In this document: in pieces, positions 31,865 through 39,428 of the stretch
How positions within the stretch are numbered: position 1 is the stretch's first letter
Layout of the letters: every line of letters starts with the position of its first letter
Origin: a bacterium
GTDB taxonomy: Bacteria > Vulcanimicrobiota > Vulcanimicrobiia > Vulcanimicrobiales > SCRA01
Length of the DNA: 39,428 bases
Assembly: GCA_004298665.1 (NCBI GenBank)
Contig: SCQY01000063.1
Span: 1-39,428, forward strand
Direction of reading: 5' to 3'
Position numbers and translations under genes: made by a program
Notes under the pieces: model-generated
The model's database searches: none
The model's input: only the letters and a program-made list of their open reading frames with translations
What the model was told of the DNA's origin: nothing

Positions 31865-33340
31865 CTAGCGCGCCGGCTCGAGATCGCCGGCGCCGGCCAG
31901 CTTTCCATCGCGCGTGAGGGTGATCTTCCAGACGAAGGGACCGCGTGCGAACTCCAGGCGCAGGATGTAGACATCGAGTGCGTTGCGTTGCTCGCGGCCC
32001 AGAATCTCGATTCCAGAGAGCGCCCCCAACGCAGCCCAAGCGGCGGCCGTCCGGCGTACGAGGTCAGGCGTCAGCGCCGCAGCCATCTCGGGAGTCACTT
32101 CAGCACGATCGATCCGTGCCGCCTCGAACTGTGCGACCCACCTCGTGACGCGTTCAGCGAGGGCGGGATCGGCGGGCAGCGCGTGCTCTTGCGCCGCGGC
32201 TTCCTCACCGAACGCGCTCTCGGGTTCCAGAGCGGCGATGATCCGGCGTGCCAGCACGTCCGGCTGGAGAGTTGGGGCATGCAAGCCGTCGACATTCTCC
32301 AGCACCACCACGAAGAGCTCGCGCTTGGGAAGAACCGCGTTCATCGCCTGGAAGCCGCCCAGCTCTCCGTTGTGCCAGAGGAGTTGTTCCTCCCCGCGCC
32401 GCTCGGAGACCCAGCCCATCGCGTAGCTCTCCTCACCTCCCGGCGTCGTCATGAGCGCCAACGACGGCGGTGAGAGAACTCGACCGCCGAAGAGCGCGGC
32501 ATCCCAATGCACGAGATCCACGACGCTGGACAAGAAACCGCCCGCGCCGCCGAGCAGGCTTGGATCCCAGCGGCGCGCCGGAACCAGGGCGTTCCCCACG
32601 CTCGTGTAGCCGGCCGCCTCCGGTTGGCGCTCGGACAGCATACCCGAGGAGGTGAGACGGAGCGGGCGGGCGATGCGCTTCGCGATGAAAGCGCCCAACG
32701 ATGCTCCACTCACGCGCTCGACCACTTTCCCCAACAACAGGTAGTTGAGGTTGTTGTAACGGTAGGCGCTGCCCGGTGTGAACTCGGCGGGTAAGCGATT
32801 CACGCCGTCGATGAAGGCACGCCAGCCGATCGCCCGCGTGGGATCGAGCCCCGGCACGCGCGTATAGTCCGGAACGCCGGAACGTTGCTGGAGAAGCTCC
32901 CGCAGGGTGATCTCCGCCGAGCCGCTGAGCTCCGGAACGTATGCCGAAAGCGCATCGTCAATCGAAAGCCTGCCATCTTGCGCTAGCAGCAGGATCGCTG
33001 CTGCGGTAAATTGCTTGGTCAGCGATCCGATGGCGTACGTCGTTTCGGGGCCCGCGGGCACGTGACTGCCCACGTCGGCTTCTCCGTAGCCGCGAGCATA
33101 GAGCAGCGTGTCGCCGCGACCCACGCCAAGCGAGATGCCGGGGGCGTGCCCCTCGTCGATCTCCCGCTGCGCGAGCGCGTCGATCCTCGCCGACGTTGCG
33201 CGGTCGAGGCCGGAAGCCGGCGCCGGCATCGCGGCCGTGCTTCCCCCGGGAGCAATCGAAAGCAGCGCGCAGACGGCGCCGGCAATCAGACCGGCACGAA
33301 GTGCACTAGAACGCCGTGGGGAAGCGTACCGCCTTGGCAT
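31865..33340 (-). CDS. Serine beta-lactamase-like hydrolase (class C/PBP4 family)
   Basis: 491 aa. An N-terminal hydrophobic export or anchor helix (about 13-31) precedes the beta-lactamase fold: catalytic Ser106-x2-Lys109 in YAIGSLTKQ, Tyr195-Asn-Asn197 in AYRYNN, and the third box HNG in LLWHNGELGGF. This is the pattern of class C-like enzymes, D,D-peptidases and esterases (PF00144), whose substrates vary; drug resistance should not be assumed. The C-terminal 140 residues form an extra domain of unknown type, ending in LTRDGKLAGAGDLEP. The start has GGAGG and lies within the end of ribF (35-nt overlap), so it is probably co-transcribed with the translation block. Confidence 0.88.
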   Translation of the reverse strand: MPRRYASPRRSSALRAGLIAGAVCALLSIAPGGSTAAMPAPASGLDRATSARIDALAQREIDEGHAPGISLGVGRGDTLLYARGYGEADVGSHVPAGPETTYAIGSLTKQFTAAAILLLAQDGRLSIDDALSAYVPELSGSAEITLRELLQQRSGVPDYTRVPGLDPTRAIGWRAFIDGVNRLPAEFTPGSAYRYNNLNYLLLGKVVERVSGASLGAFIAKRIARPLRLTSSGMLSERQPEAAGYTSVGNALVPARRWDPSLLGGAGGFLSSVVDLVHWDAALFGGRVLSPPSLALMTTPGGEESYAMGWVSERRGEEQLLWHNGELGGFQAMNAVLPKRELFVVVLENVDGLHAPTLQPDVLARRIIAALEPESAFGEEAAAQEHALPADPALAERVTRWVAQFEAARIDRAEVTPEMAAALTPDLVRRTAAAWAALGALSGIEILGREQRNALDVYILRLEFARGPFVWKITLTRDGKLAGAGDLEPAR

Positions 33341-34232
33341 CTTCCTCCATCTGCCCCAAGAGCGCATCGACGCTCTCGAAACGTACTTGGTCGCGCAGGA
33401 AACGCAACCGCGAAAGCTCGATCTCGTGCCCGTAGACGCTCTCCTGGAAATCGACGAGCCAGGCCTCCAGCGTCGCCTTGCGCGCCTGGGGCGCGAAGGT
33501 CGGCTTCGTACCGATGGAGAGCAGACAGCGGTATTCGCGCCCGTCGATGCGCGCATATCCCTCGTAGACACCGTCCTTTGGGATGACGATCCCGTCGGCG
33601 GCCTCCACGTTCGCGGTGGGCCACCCCAGCGCGTGGCCGCGCCCCTCGCCTAGACAAATGCGCCCGCGCAGCGCATAGGGGCGCCCCAGCATCGCGTCAA
33701 CGGGTGCCAAGCGCCCCTTGGCGATCTCACGACGGATACGGGTACTGGATACGCGCTCGCCGCCGGCGGCCACCGTGGTCACGCCTTCGACGGGGATGCC
33801 GCGCGGTGCGAGCGCGGCGCGCAAGAAGGCGAGATCTCCGGCGCGCTGCGCTCCGAAGCGAAAATTCTCACCCACGACGACGGCGCCCACCCCCAGACGG
33901 CGCACGAGAACGCCCTCCACGAACTCGTCCGGCGTCAATGGTGCGATCGCGCCGTCGAACGGAACGAGGAACAGCTCGTCGACGCCGGCCGCCGCCAAGC
34001 GGTTGATGCGATCCTCCAGCGGCACGATCAAGGGCGGTTCGCTTCCCGGGCGCAGAAACGTCGCGGGATGATTGCGAAAGGTGAGGACGCCGACCGACCA
34101 GCCCAGCCGCGCGATCGTGCGACAGCGGCGTACGATCTCGCGATGGCCGAGATGGAAACCATCGAAGAAGCCGATCGCCAAAGCCAGCGGCACAGCGTGC
34201 CCGTCGCGCGCGAGCTCGTGGTGGATCTTCAC
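33306..34232 (-). CDS. ribF: Bifunctional riboflavin kinase / FAD synthetase
   Basis: 308 aa. The N-terminal adenylyltransferase domain has GFFDGFHLGH at 21-30 and the ISSTRIRR-like block reading RVSSTRIRREIAKG. The C-terminal flavokinase domain has GRPYALRGRICLGEGRGHALGWPTANV and the basic/acidic motif LVDFQESVYGHEIELSRLRFLRDQVRF. It converts riboflavin to FMN and FMN to FAD. The GTG start overlaps the truB stop (GTGA), the usual order in infB-rbfA-truB-ribF clusters. The length is standard. Confidence 0.96.
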   Translation of the reverse strand: MKIHHELARDGHAVPLALAIGFFDGFHLGHREIVRRCRTIARLGWSVGVLTFRNHPATFLRPGSEPPLIVPLEDRINRLAAAGVDELFLVPFDGAIAPLTPDEFVEGVLVRRLGVGAVVVGENFRFGAQRAGDLAFLRAALAPRGIPVEGVTTVAAGGERVSSTRIRREIAKGRLAPVDAMLGRPYALRGRICLGEGRGHALGWPTANVEAADGIVIPKDGVYEGYARIDGREYRCLLSIGTKPTFAPQARKATLEAWLVDFQESVYGHEIELSRLRFLRDQVRFESVDALLGQMEEDAKAVRFPTAF

Positions 34233-35104
34233 GTGAACACCTTCCGTGGCTGCAGCAAGGCCCCCAAGTTCTCCCCCACCCCTACCGGCGAGCGCCCGGA
34301 ATCGAGCACGAAGGCGTGGCGTGCCTCCACGCGTTCGGGAAGCGGCACCATGCGCCCCGCGCGGAAGTCACTCACCGAGGGCTCCTCGAGCACCACATTG
34401 GGCAGGGAGAGCACGTCCAGCGGCGACGTGATGCAGACGGATGGATCGCTTTCGATCTCATCCAGCATGCGTGCCATGGACAACGTGAAAGGCCCCGCGC
34501 GCGTACGCAGCAGCGCAGCCAGACAACCTTCCGTACCGATCGCGTGCGCAAGGTCTTCGCAAAGGGTACGGACGTAGGTGCCTTCCGAGCAGTCGACGGC
34601 CAAACGTACTGCGTTCTCCTCGTATCCCAAGATATCGAGGCGGTCGATGCGCACCGTGCGTGCCTTACGCGCGATCTCCTCGCCCTTGCGGGCGAACTCG
34701 TAGAGGCGGCGCCCCTGGTGCTTCAGCGCGCTGACCATCGGCGGAATCTGCGAGATCTCGCCAAGGAAGCGCTCTCGGACGCTCTCCAGACGTTGGCGCC
34801 AGTCGCTTGGCACGGCGGCAGCGGCGCGCACGTCGCCCCACTGATCGGCAGTCGTGGTCGACATACCTAGGCGCAACACGAAGGTATACGATTTTCCGCG
34901 TGATTCGATATAGGGCAAGAGCCTGGTGGCTCCGCCGATGGCCAGCGGCAAGACGCCTGCAGCATTGGGGTCGAGCGTTCCGAAGTGGCCGGTCGGGGCA
35001 CGGTCGAAGAGCCGGCGAACGCGCGCGACGAGGTGAGCCGAACTCATCCCGGCGGGCTTGAACGCGTTGACGAACGCGATGATCCCCGACGCCGGGTTCG
35101 ACAT
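34229..35104 (-). CDS. truB: tRNA pseudouridine(55) synthase
   Basis: 291 aa. It modifies U55 in the T loop of tRNAs. Catalytic Asp45 lies in GHFGTLDPNAAGVLP, the hallmark of TruB. KSYTFVLRLGMSTTTAD and SEGTYVRTLCEDLAHAIGTEGCLAALLRTRAGPF complete the core. The PUA-like C-terminus is present but short. It is the middle gene of the infB-ribF run, 5 nt after nrnA. The ATG at 35104 gives a normal N-terminus, and longer frames upstream enter nrnA. Confidence 0.96.
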   Translation of the reverse strand: MSNPASGIIAFVNAFKPAGMSSAHLVARVRRLFDRAPTGHFGTLDPNAAGVLPLAIGGATRLLPYIESRGKSYTFVLRLGMSTTTADQWGDVRAAAAVPSDWRQRLESVRERFLGEISQIPPMVSALKHQGRRLYEFARKGEEIARKARTVRIDRLDILGYEENAVRLAVDCSEGTYVRTLCEDLAHAIGTEGCLAALLRTRAGPFTLSMARMLDEIESDPSVCITSPLDVLSLPNVVLEEPSVSDFRAGRMVPLPERVEARHAFVLDSGRSPVGVGENLGALLQPRKVFT

Positions 35105-35109
35105 CGCCG

Positions 35110-36117
35110 CTACGCGGGGGCGAGCATCGCGCTGCTGGCTACGCCTTCCGCGCGCAGCGCCTCCGCGATCGCCGCAATGCCCTCGTCGAGCGATCCGGAA
35201 ACCGTGCATCCCGCTGCGCGGAAGTGTCCGCCGCCACCCAGCCGGGTGGCCACGCTCTGCACGTTGACTTCACCGTTTGAGCGCAAGCTGACGCGCACCT
35301 CGCCGGGCTCCAGCGCCTTGAAAAGTACAGCTACTTTGCAGCCGTCGACGGTCCGCAGCTGCTGGACGATGTCTTCGGTATCCTCGCTGTCGGCGCCGCA
35401 AGCTGCCAGCATCGCCGCATCGACCACCGTCCAGACGACGCCGGCTTCGGCATCGAAGCGCATGCGCGCCAGCGCCGCGCCCATCAGATGCTGCGCGACA
35501 AAACGCTTGTTGGCGAAGATCTCCTGCGTGATCCGTTCCTTGTTCGCGCCCGCCTCCATCATCCGCGCCGCCTCGCGCAAGACTGCCGGCGTGGTATTGG
35601 AGTGCATGAAGGCACCGGTGTCCGTCATCAGCGTCGTGAGGATGCACTCTGCGATCTGCGGCGTCAGCGTCGTCTTCAGCGCTTCGAGGATCTTCAAGAC
35701 GACCGCACCCGCCGAAGCCTCCGTTTCGAGGATGTAGTTGAGCGCGGCGAAGCGTGTATTGCCGAGATGATGGTCGACGTTGAGCGTATGGGCGGCATCG
35801 AAGGGCGGCAGATACGGCCCCGCGCGCGCCACGTCGCTCATGTCGAAGAAGCAGAACATCGTGCCGTCGGGAAGCTCGCCGAGATCACGGCGCACATCGC
35901 CGGCTCCGGGGAGGAAACACAGGTTGCGTGGCACGGGATCTTCGTTGAAGTATGCAACACGCTTACCGAGCTGCTGCAATCCCAATCCTAAAGCCAGCCC
36001 CGCTCCCAAGGTGTCGCCGTCCGGCTTGACATGACTCACCATCACGAAGCTCTCATGCGCGCGGAGCGCGCTGATAACTCCATCGAGCGTCGCCTGTCCC
36101 TTACCAGTCTCAGTCAT
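35110..36117 (-). CDS. nrnA: DHH-family oligoribonuclease / pAp phosphatase
   Basis: 335 aa. The DHH phosphoesterase core has SHVKPDGDTLG at about 28-38, Asp115-His116-His117 in NVDHHLGN, LMTDTGAFMHSN in the middle, and the DHHA1 domain ending GGGGHFRAAG. NrnA degrades short RNAs (nanoRNA) to mononucleotides and dephosphorylates pAp. Its position between rbfA and truB is the common arrangement for these proteins. The start overlaps the rbfA stop by 8 nt (ATGACTGA). The metal-binding Asp/His set is complete by inspection. Confidence 0.92.
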   Translation of the reverse strand: MTETGKGQATLDGVISALRAHESFVMVSHVKPDGDTLGAGLALGLGLQQLGKRVAYFNEDPVPRNLCFLPGAGDVRRDLGELPDGTMFCFFDMSDVARAGPYLPPFDAAHTLNVDHHLGNTRFAALNYILETEASAGAVVLKILEALKTTLTPQIAECILTTLMTDTGAFMHSNTTPAVLREAARMMEAGANKERITQEIFANKRFVAQHLMGAALARMRFDAEAGVVWTVVDAAMLAACGADSEDTEDIVQQLRTVDGCKVAVLFKALEPGEVRVSLRSNGEVNVQSVATRLGGGGHFRAAGCTVSGSLDEGIAAIAEALRAEGVASSAMLAPA

Positions 36118-36511
36118 CGCCCGCCGCTCCCCTCGATGAGGACGCACTCGGTTCGGATGGCGAAGGCGCTTCGTTGACGACCTCGTCGATCAGGCGCGTG
36201 ACGGCAATCGCTTGCTCCGCGGTTCGATCTTCGACGAACGTCAGCTCGGGGGTATGGCGGAGGTCAACCGCTTCACCCAGTTCACCGCGCAGGAAACGCT
36301 TGGCCGAATCGAGCGCCAGCAGGCTTTGTTTGACCTGGTGACGGTCTCCGATACAGCCGACGTATACCTTCGCGTAGTTGAGATCTGCTGTGGTCTCGAC
36401 ATGCGTAATGGTGACGAAGCCCAAGCGCGGGTCTTTGAGATCTTCGCTGATGATCCGCGCGAGCTCGCGTTGAATCAGATGATCGACTTTCTCTAGGCGT
36501 TGACGCTTCAT
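36110..36511 (-). CDS. rbfA: 30S ribosome-binding factor A
   Basis: 133 aa. A KH-type fold protein needed for late 30S assembly and cold growth. It starts with [39 protein letters not shown], the standard RbfA N-terminus, followed by [13 protein letters not shown] and the [13 protein letters not shown] block. The C-terminal 20 residues are a low-complexity Ser/Ala-rich tail. The ATG overlaps the infB stop by 4 nt. The assignment is firm by motifs and by position. Confidence 0.95.
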   Translation of the reverse strand: MKRQRLEKVDHLIQRELARIISEDLKDPRLGFVTITHVETTADLNYAKVYVGCIGDRHQVKQSLLALDSAKRFLRGELGEAVDLRHTPELTFVEDRTAEQAIAVTRLIDEVVNEAPSPSEPSASSSRGAAGDD

Positions 36512-39417
36512 GCCAGAGTCGCGGCCACCGTCTCCGTGGTATAGGCCTCGATAACGTCGCCCTGCTTGAGGTCCTGGAACTTCGCCACTTGGAGGCCGCA
36601 TTCGTAGCCTTCGGCGACGTCCTTGACATCGTCCTTGAAGCGCCGCAGCGATTCGAGCGCGCCGTCGAAGATGACCACGCTGTCGCGCAGCACGCGCACC
36701 TTGGCGTTGCGGGTGATCTTGCCGCTCTGCACGTAGCAGCCGACGATCGTACCAACCTTGGAAACCTTGAAGACCTCGCGTACTTCGGCGCGGCCCAGCG
36801 TCACCTCGCGAGTGATCGGCTCGAGCATGCCGGCCATGGCCTTCTTGAGGTCGTCCTCCACGTCGTAGATGACCTGGTAGAAGCGTAGATCCACGGCCTC
36901 GCTCTCAGCCAAGCGCTTGACGGTCTCGTCCGGGCGCACGTTGAAGCCGATGACCACCGCATTCGATGCGCTGGCGAGGTTGACGTCGTTGGGCGTAATG
37001 CCGCCGACGCCGCCGTAGATCACGCGAATCTTCACGTCTTCTGTGGAGAGCTGCTCCAAGCGGGCGCGCAGCGCCTCCACGGAGCCCTGGCCATCTGCCT
37101 TCACGACCAGGTTGAGAATCTTCTCCCCCTCCTGCTGCATGAACGTCTCCAGCGAAACGCGCGCCGAGCCTGTGGCGGCGATGCGCGTGTCGCGGCGGCG
37201 CTGGCCGCGCTTGGAGGCGATCTCGCGCGCCACGCGCTCGTCGGTCACCACGGTGAGCGTGTCGCTGGCGGCAGGGACGCCGGAGAGCCCCATGACCTGC
37301 ACGGGGATCGAGGGGCCCGCCTTCTTGACGTTGTGCCCCTTGTCATCGATCAGCGCACGCACTTTGCCCCACGTGGATCCGACGACGACCACGTCGCCGA
37401 TACGCAGGGTTCCGTTCTGCACCAAAACCGTAGCCACGGCGCCGCGACCGCGATCGAGAGCTGACTCGAGTACCACGCCCGTGGCGCGGCGGTTCTTGTT
37501 TGCCTTGAGCTCGAGGAGGTCGGCCTCCAGAAGCACCGTCTCGAGCAGTTCATCGATGCCCTCGCCGCTCTTGGCCGAGACGCGCTTCATCTCGGTCTTG
37601 CCGCCCCACTCCACGGACTGGAGCTCGAACTCCGTGAGCTGCTGCATGACACGCTCGGGCTGTGCATCGGGCTTGTCGATCTTATTGATCGCTACCACGA
37701 TCGGAACGTTCGCCGCCTTGGCGTGCGAAATCGCCTCGATCGTCTGTGGCATGACGCCGTCGTCTGCCGCGACCACGAGAATCGCCACGTCGGCGCCCTT
37801 GGCGCCGCGCGCGCGCATCGCGGTGAACGCCTCGTGGCCAGGCGTATCGATGAAGGTGATCGTTCGATGATCCTTCTCGACCGTATAGGCACCGATACGC
37901 TGCGTGATGCCGCCCGCCTCACCGGCGGCAACATTCGCTTGACGGACCTTGTCGAGCAGTGAGGTCTTGCCGTGGTCGACATGGCCGAGCACGGTAACCA
38001 CGGGCGGGCGCGGCGCGAGCGCCCCCGGCGGATCTTCCTCCTGATAGAGGGCCACTTCTTCGTCGGCTTCCTTGACGGTGGCTTCGAAGCCGAACTTCCG
38101 CGCCACCTGCAGGGCGACGTCGCTGCCGATGTTCTGGTTGATCGTCGCCATAGTGCCCATCTTCATGAGCTCCTTGATGACGTCTTTTGCGGCGATGCTC
38201 ATCGCGGCCGCCAGCTCCTGCACGGAGAGGAGGTCGGGAATCTCGATTGCGCGGAGCTGCACGGGAATCTGCGGCACGGTCTCGCGCTGCGGACGCTGGC
38301 GGCGATTCTTGTCGAGCAACGCCTCCTTCTCGCGATCGCGCTTGGAAATGGCCTCGTCACGATCGCGTCCGCGCCCTCTGCCGGGGGCACCGGTACTCGG
38401 CGTGGGGCCGGCAGCCTGACCCGGCCCTGCCGTTGAAGGCGGCGCCGGGGGTTTGGCAATGAACGGACCATTGCCGCGGTGCGGGCGGACCGGGGCTGGT
38501 TGACCGGGGCGCGCGGATGCGGTGCCGGCAACGGGATGCTGCGGTTTGGGCTTGGGCGGCAAGATCGAGCTCTGCCCCTGCGGCACGGGACGCAGGCGAG
38601 GAATCGAATCGCCGACGTACAGCGAGGGCTTGGGCGGCAGGCCTGGGCGCGGAGCGACGCCCGGACGCGGAGCGACGCCGGGGCGCAGAGGCACGCCGGG
38701 GCGTTGGGCCATACCGGGGTGCGGCATGCCGGCGCGCGGAGCGGCCGGGCGCGTTTGGGCTGGTGCAGGCTTAAGCTTCGCAGCGGGCTTTGCCGGCGCT
38801 GCGGCGGCCGGCGGGATGGCGGAGGGCGCAGACGGGGCAGCGGCGACATCAGGAGCGGGCGCTTTGGCGGCGGGTGCTTCGGCGGCGGGCGGCGCAGCGA
38901 CCGGCTCGATGGCTGGCGCCTCCGGGGGGGCAACTGCCTCGGCCTGGGCCTGGACCGGCGCGGCAGGGGCCTCGGCGACCGGCGGCTCGACGACCGGCGC
39001 CGGCGCAGCGGCCGATTCGACGATCGGCGGCTCAGCAACCGCAACTTCGACGACCGGCGGTTCGGCGGCAGAGCGTCGCGTCGCTGGCACCGGCTTCAGC
39101 GTGGGCACACCGGCGCCCGCCATATCCAGCCGCGGCTTGGGCGGAAGCGATGGCTTCTTAGCAGCCGGCGGCGGCGCCGGCGCCGCCGGAGCCGGCGCGG
39201 GTGCAGCGGGTTTCGCCGGGGCAGCCGGCGCCGCGGCGGCGGCCGGGCGCACCTTCCCCAAGAGAACCCCGCGCACGAGGTCGGCGATATGATCGTCGAC
39301 CACGCTCATGTGGTTCTTGACATCGACGCCAAGCCTCCCAAAGAGCACCATCAGGTCTTTGGATGAAATCTGCAGCTCTTTGGCCAGCTCGAAAATTCGC
39401 AATTTACCGGTCGCCAT
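36508..39417 (-). CDS. infB: Translation initiation factor IF-2
   Basis: 969 aa GTPase that places fMet-tRNA and promotes 70S joining. The N-terminal IF2-N helix domain ([19 protein letters not shown] to about residue 57) is followed by a long Pro/Ala-rich linker (about 60-340) with an 18-nt tandem repeat, a second IF2-N-like unit (about 390-450), and the G domain with G1 GHVDHGKT at 478-485, DTPGHEAF and [11 protein letters not shown]. Domains II-IV follow, ending near [15 protein letters not shown]. The linker is longer than in many bacteria. Only the upstream context (usually nusA) is cut off by the window edge. AAAGAG precedes the ATG. Confidence 0.98.
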   Translation of the reverse strand: MATGKLRIFELAKELQISSKDLMVLFGRLGVDVKNHMSVVDDHIADLVRGVLLGKVRPAAAAAPAAPAKPAAPAPAPAAPAPPPAAKKPSLPPKPRLDMAGAGVPTLKPVPATRRSAAEPPVVEVAVAEPPIVESAAAPAPVVEPPVAEAPAAPVQAQAEAVAPPEAPAIEPVAAPPAAEAPAAKAPAPDVAAAPSAPSAIPPAAAAPAKPAAKLKPAPAQTRPAAPRAGMPHPGMAQRPGVPLRPGVAPRPGVAPRPGLPPKPSLYVGDSIPRLRPVPQGQSSILPPKPKPQHPVAGTASARPGQPAPVRPHRGNGPFIAKPPAPPSTAGPGQAAGPTPSTGAPGRGRGRDRDEAISKRDREKEALLDKNRRQRPQRETVPQIPVQLRAIEIPDLLSVQELAAAMSIAAKDVIKELMKMGTMATINQNIGSDVALQVARKFGFEATVKEADEEVALYQEEDPPGALAPRPPVVTVLGHVDHGKTSLLDKVRQANVAAGEAGGITQRIGAYTVEKDHRTITFIDTPGHEAFTAMRARGAKGADVAILVVAADDGVMPQTIEAISHAKAANVPIVVAINKIDKPDAQPERVMQQLTEFELQSVEWGGKTEMKRVSAKSGEGIDELLETVLLEADLLELKANKNRRATGVVLESALDRGRGAVATVLVQNGTLRIGDVVVVGSTWGKVRALIDDKGHNVKKAGPSIPVQVMGLSGVPAASDTLTVVTDERVAREIASKRGQRRRDTRIAATGSARVSLETFMQQEGEKILNLVVKADGQGSVEALRARLEQLSTEDVKIRVIYGGVGGITPNDVNLASASNAVVIGFNVRPDETVKRLAESEAVDLRFYQVIYDVEDDLKKAMAGMLEPITREVTLGRAEVREVFKVSKVGTIVGCYVQSGKITRNAKVRVLRDSVVIFDGALESLRRFKDDVKDVAEGYECGLQVAKFQDLKQGDVIEAYTTETVAATLA
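38642..38731 (-). repeat. 18-nt tandem repeat in the infB linker (five units)
   Basis: Five imperfect 18-nt units (38642-38659, 38660-38677, 38678-38695, 38696-38713, 38714-38731) encode a six-residue period of the type RPGVAP in the disordered IF-2 linker. Units 1-3 are very similar, and units 4-5 diverge. Repeat expansion or contraction would keep frame. Confidence 0.8.
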
Positions 39418-39428
39418 CTCTTTAGCGT

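Noticed and set aside
31865-33340. Antibiotic-resistance beta-lactamase
   Set aside because: SxxK, YxN and HxG boxes are shared with esterases and D,D-peptidases; the chain is over 100 residues longer than class C enzymes, so no resistance claim is justified.
38642-38731. Regular repeat considered as a CRISPR array
   Set aside because: Units are contiguous without spacers, only 18 nt long, and lie in the coding sequence of infB.

Overview
A 39.4 kb, high-GC, very gene-dense bacterial window with no gene-free stretch above 300 bases. Most genes are on the minus strand, in long runs joined by 1-8 nt stop/start overlaps (ATGA, GTGA, TAATG). Shine-Dalgarno sites are present at many starts but absent at others, and GTG/TTG starts occur. 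There are no insertion sequences, phage genes or CRISPR arrays, so this looks like ordinary chromosome. The gene content (infB-rbfA-nrnA-truB-ribF, DhnA-type class I aldolase, three-gene proton-translocating transhydrogenase, seven-iron-type ferredoxin, AttH-type export cluster) suits a free-living aerobe-like bacterium of a deep, high-GC, Terrabacteria-type lineage. Candidatus Eremiobacterota (WPS-2) is my best guess, but the sequence alone does not prove it.

Layout. 1-6 kb is a mosaic of short units: a short-chain dehydrogenase, a drug/metabolite exporter, small proteins, tRNA-Gly(CCC), a divergent SCO / cupredoxin-like lipoprotein pair, and an ECF sigma factor with its RskA-type anti-sigma factor. 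6-13.8 kb (minus) reads IclR regulator, Ppx/GppA phosphatase, PhoB-like regulator, PhoR-like kinase, TSUP permease, an orphan histidine-kinase dimerisation domain, threonine dehydrogenase, and 2-amino-3-ketobutyrate CoA ligase. This links a phosphate-type two-component system to threonine breakdown. 13.8-16 kb holds a secreted alpha/beta hydrolase with an Asp nucleophile, a small SH3-like protein, and a class I fructose-bisphosphate aldolase.

16-24.6 kb (minus) is a seven-gene, almost gapless unit: ABC ATPase, double-FtsX permease, AttH/CrtC-like lipocalin, two zinc-type alcohol dehydrogenases, a P1-family self-cleaving peptidase and a solute-binding protein. Its first three genes form a compact version of the attEFGH transporter, and it is the best candidate here for an uncharacterised system. 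24.6-28.4 kb contains ferredoxin, MarC, a SIMPL protein and an unusual membrane-anchored, zinc-ribbon Clp ATPase. 28.4-39.4 kb (minus) runs from the translation-factor block (infB, rbfA, nrnA, truB, ribF) through a serine hydrolase into pntA1-pntA2-pntB and a TlpA-like thioredoxin.

Start choices are given with each gene. Positions of domains and residues were counted by hand from translations. Families were assigned by motif recognition, without database searches.
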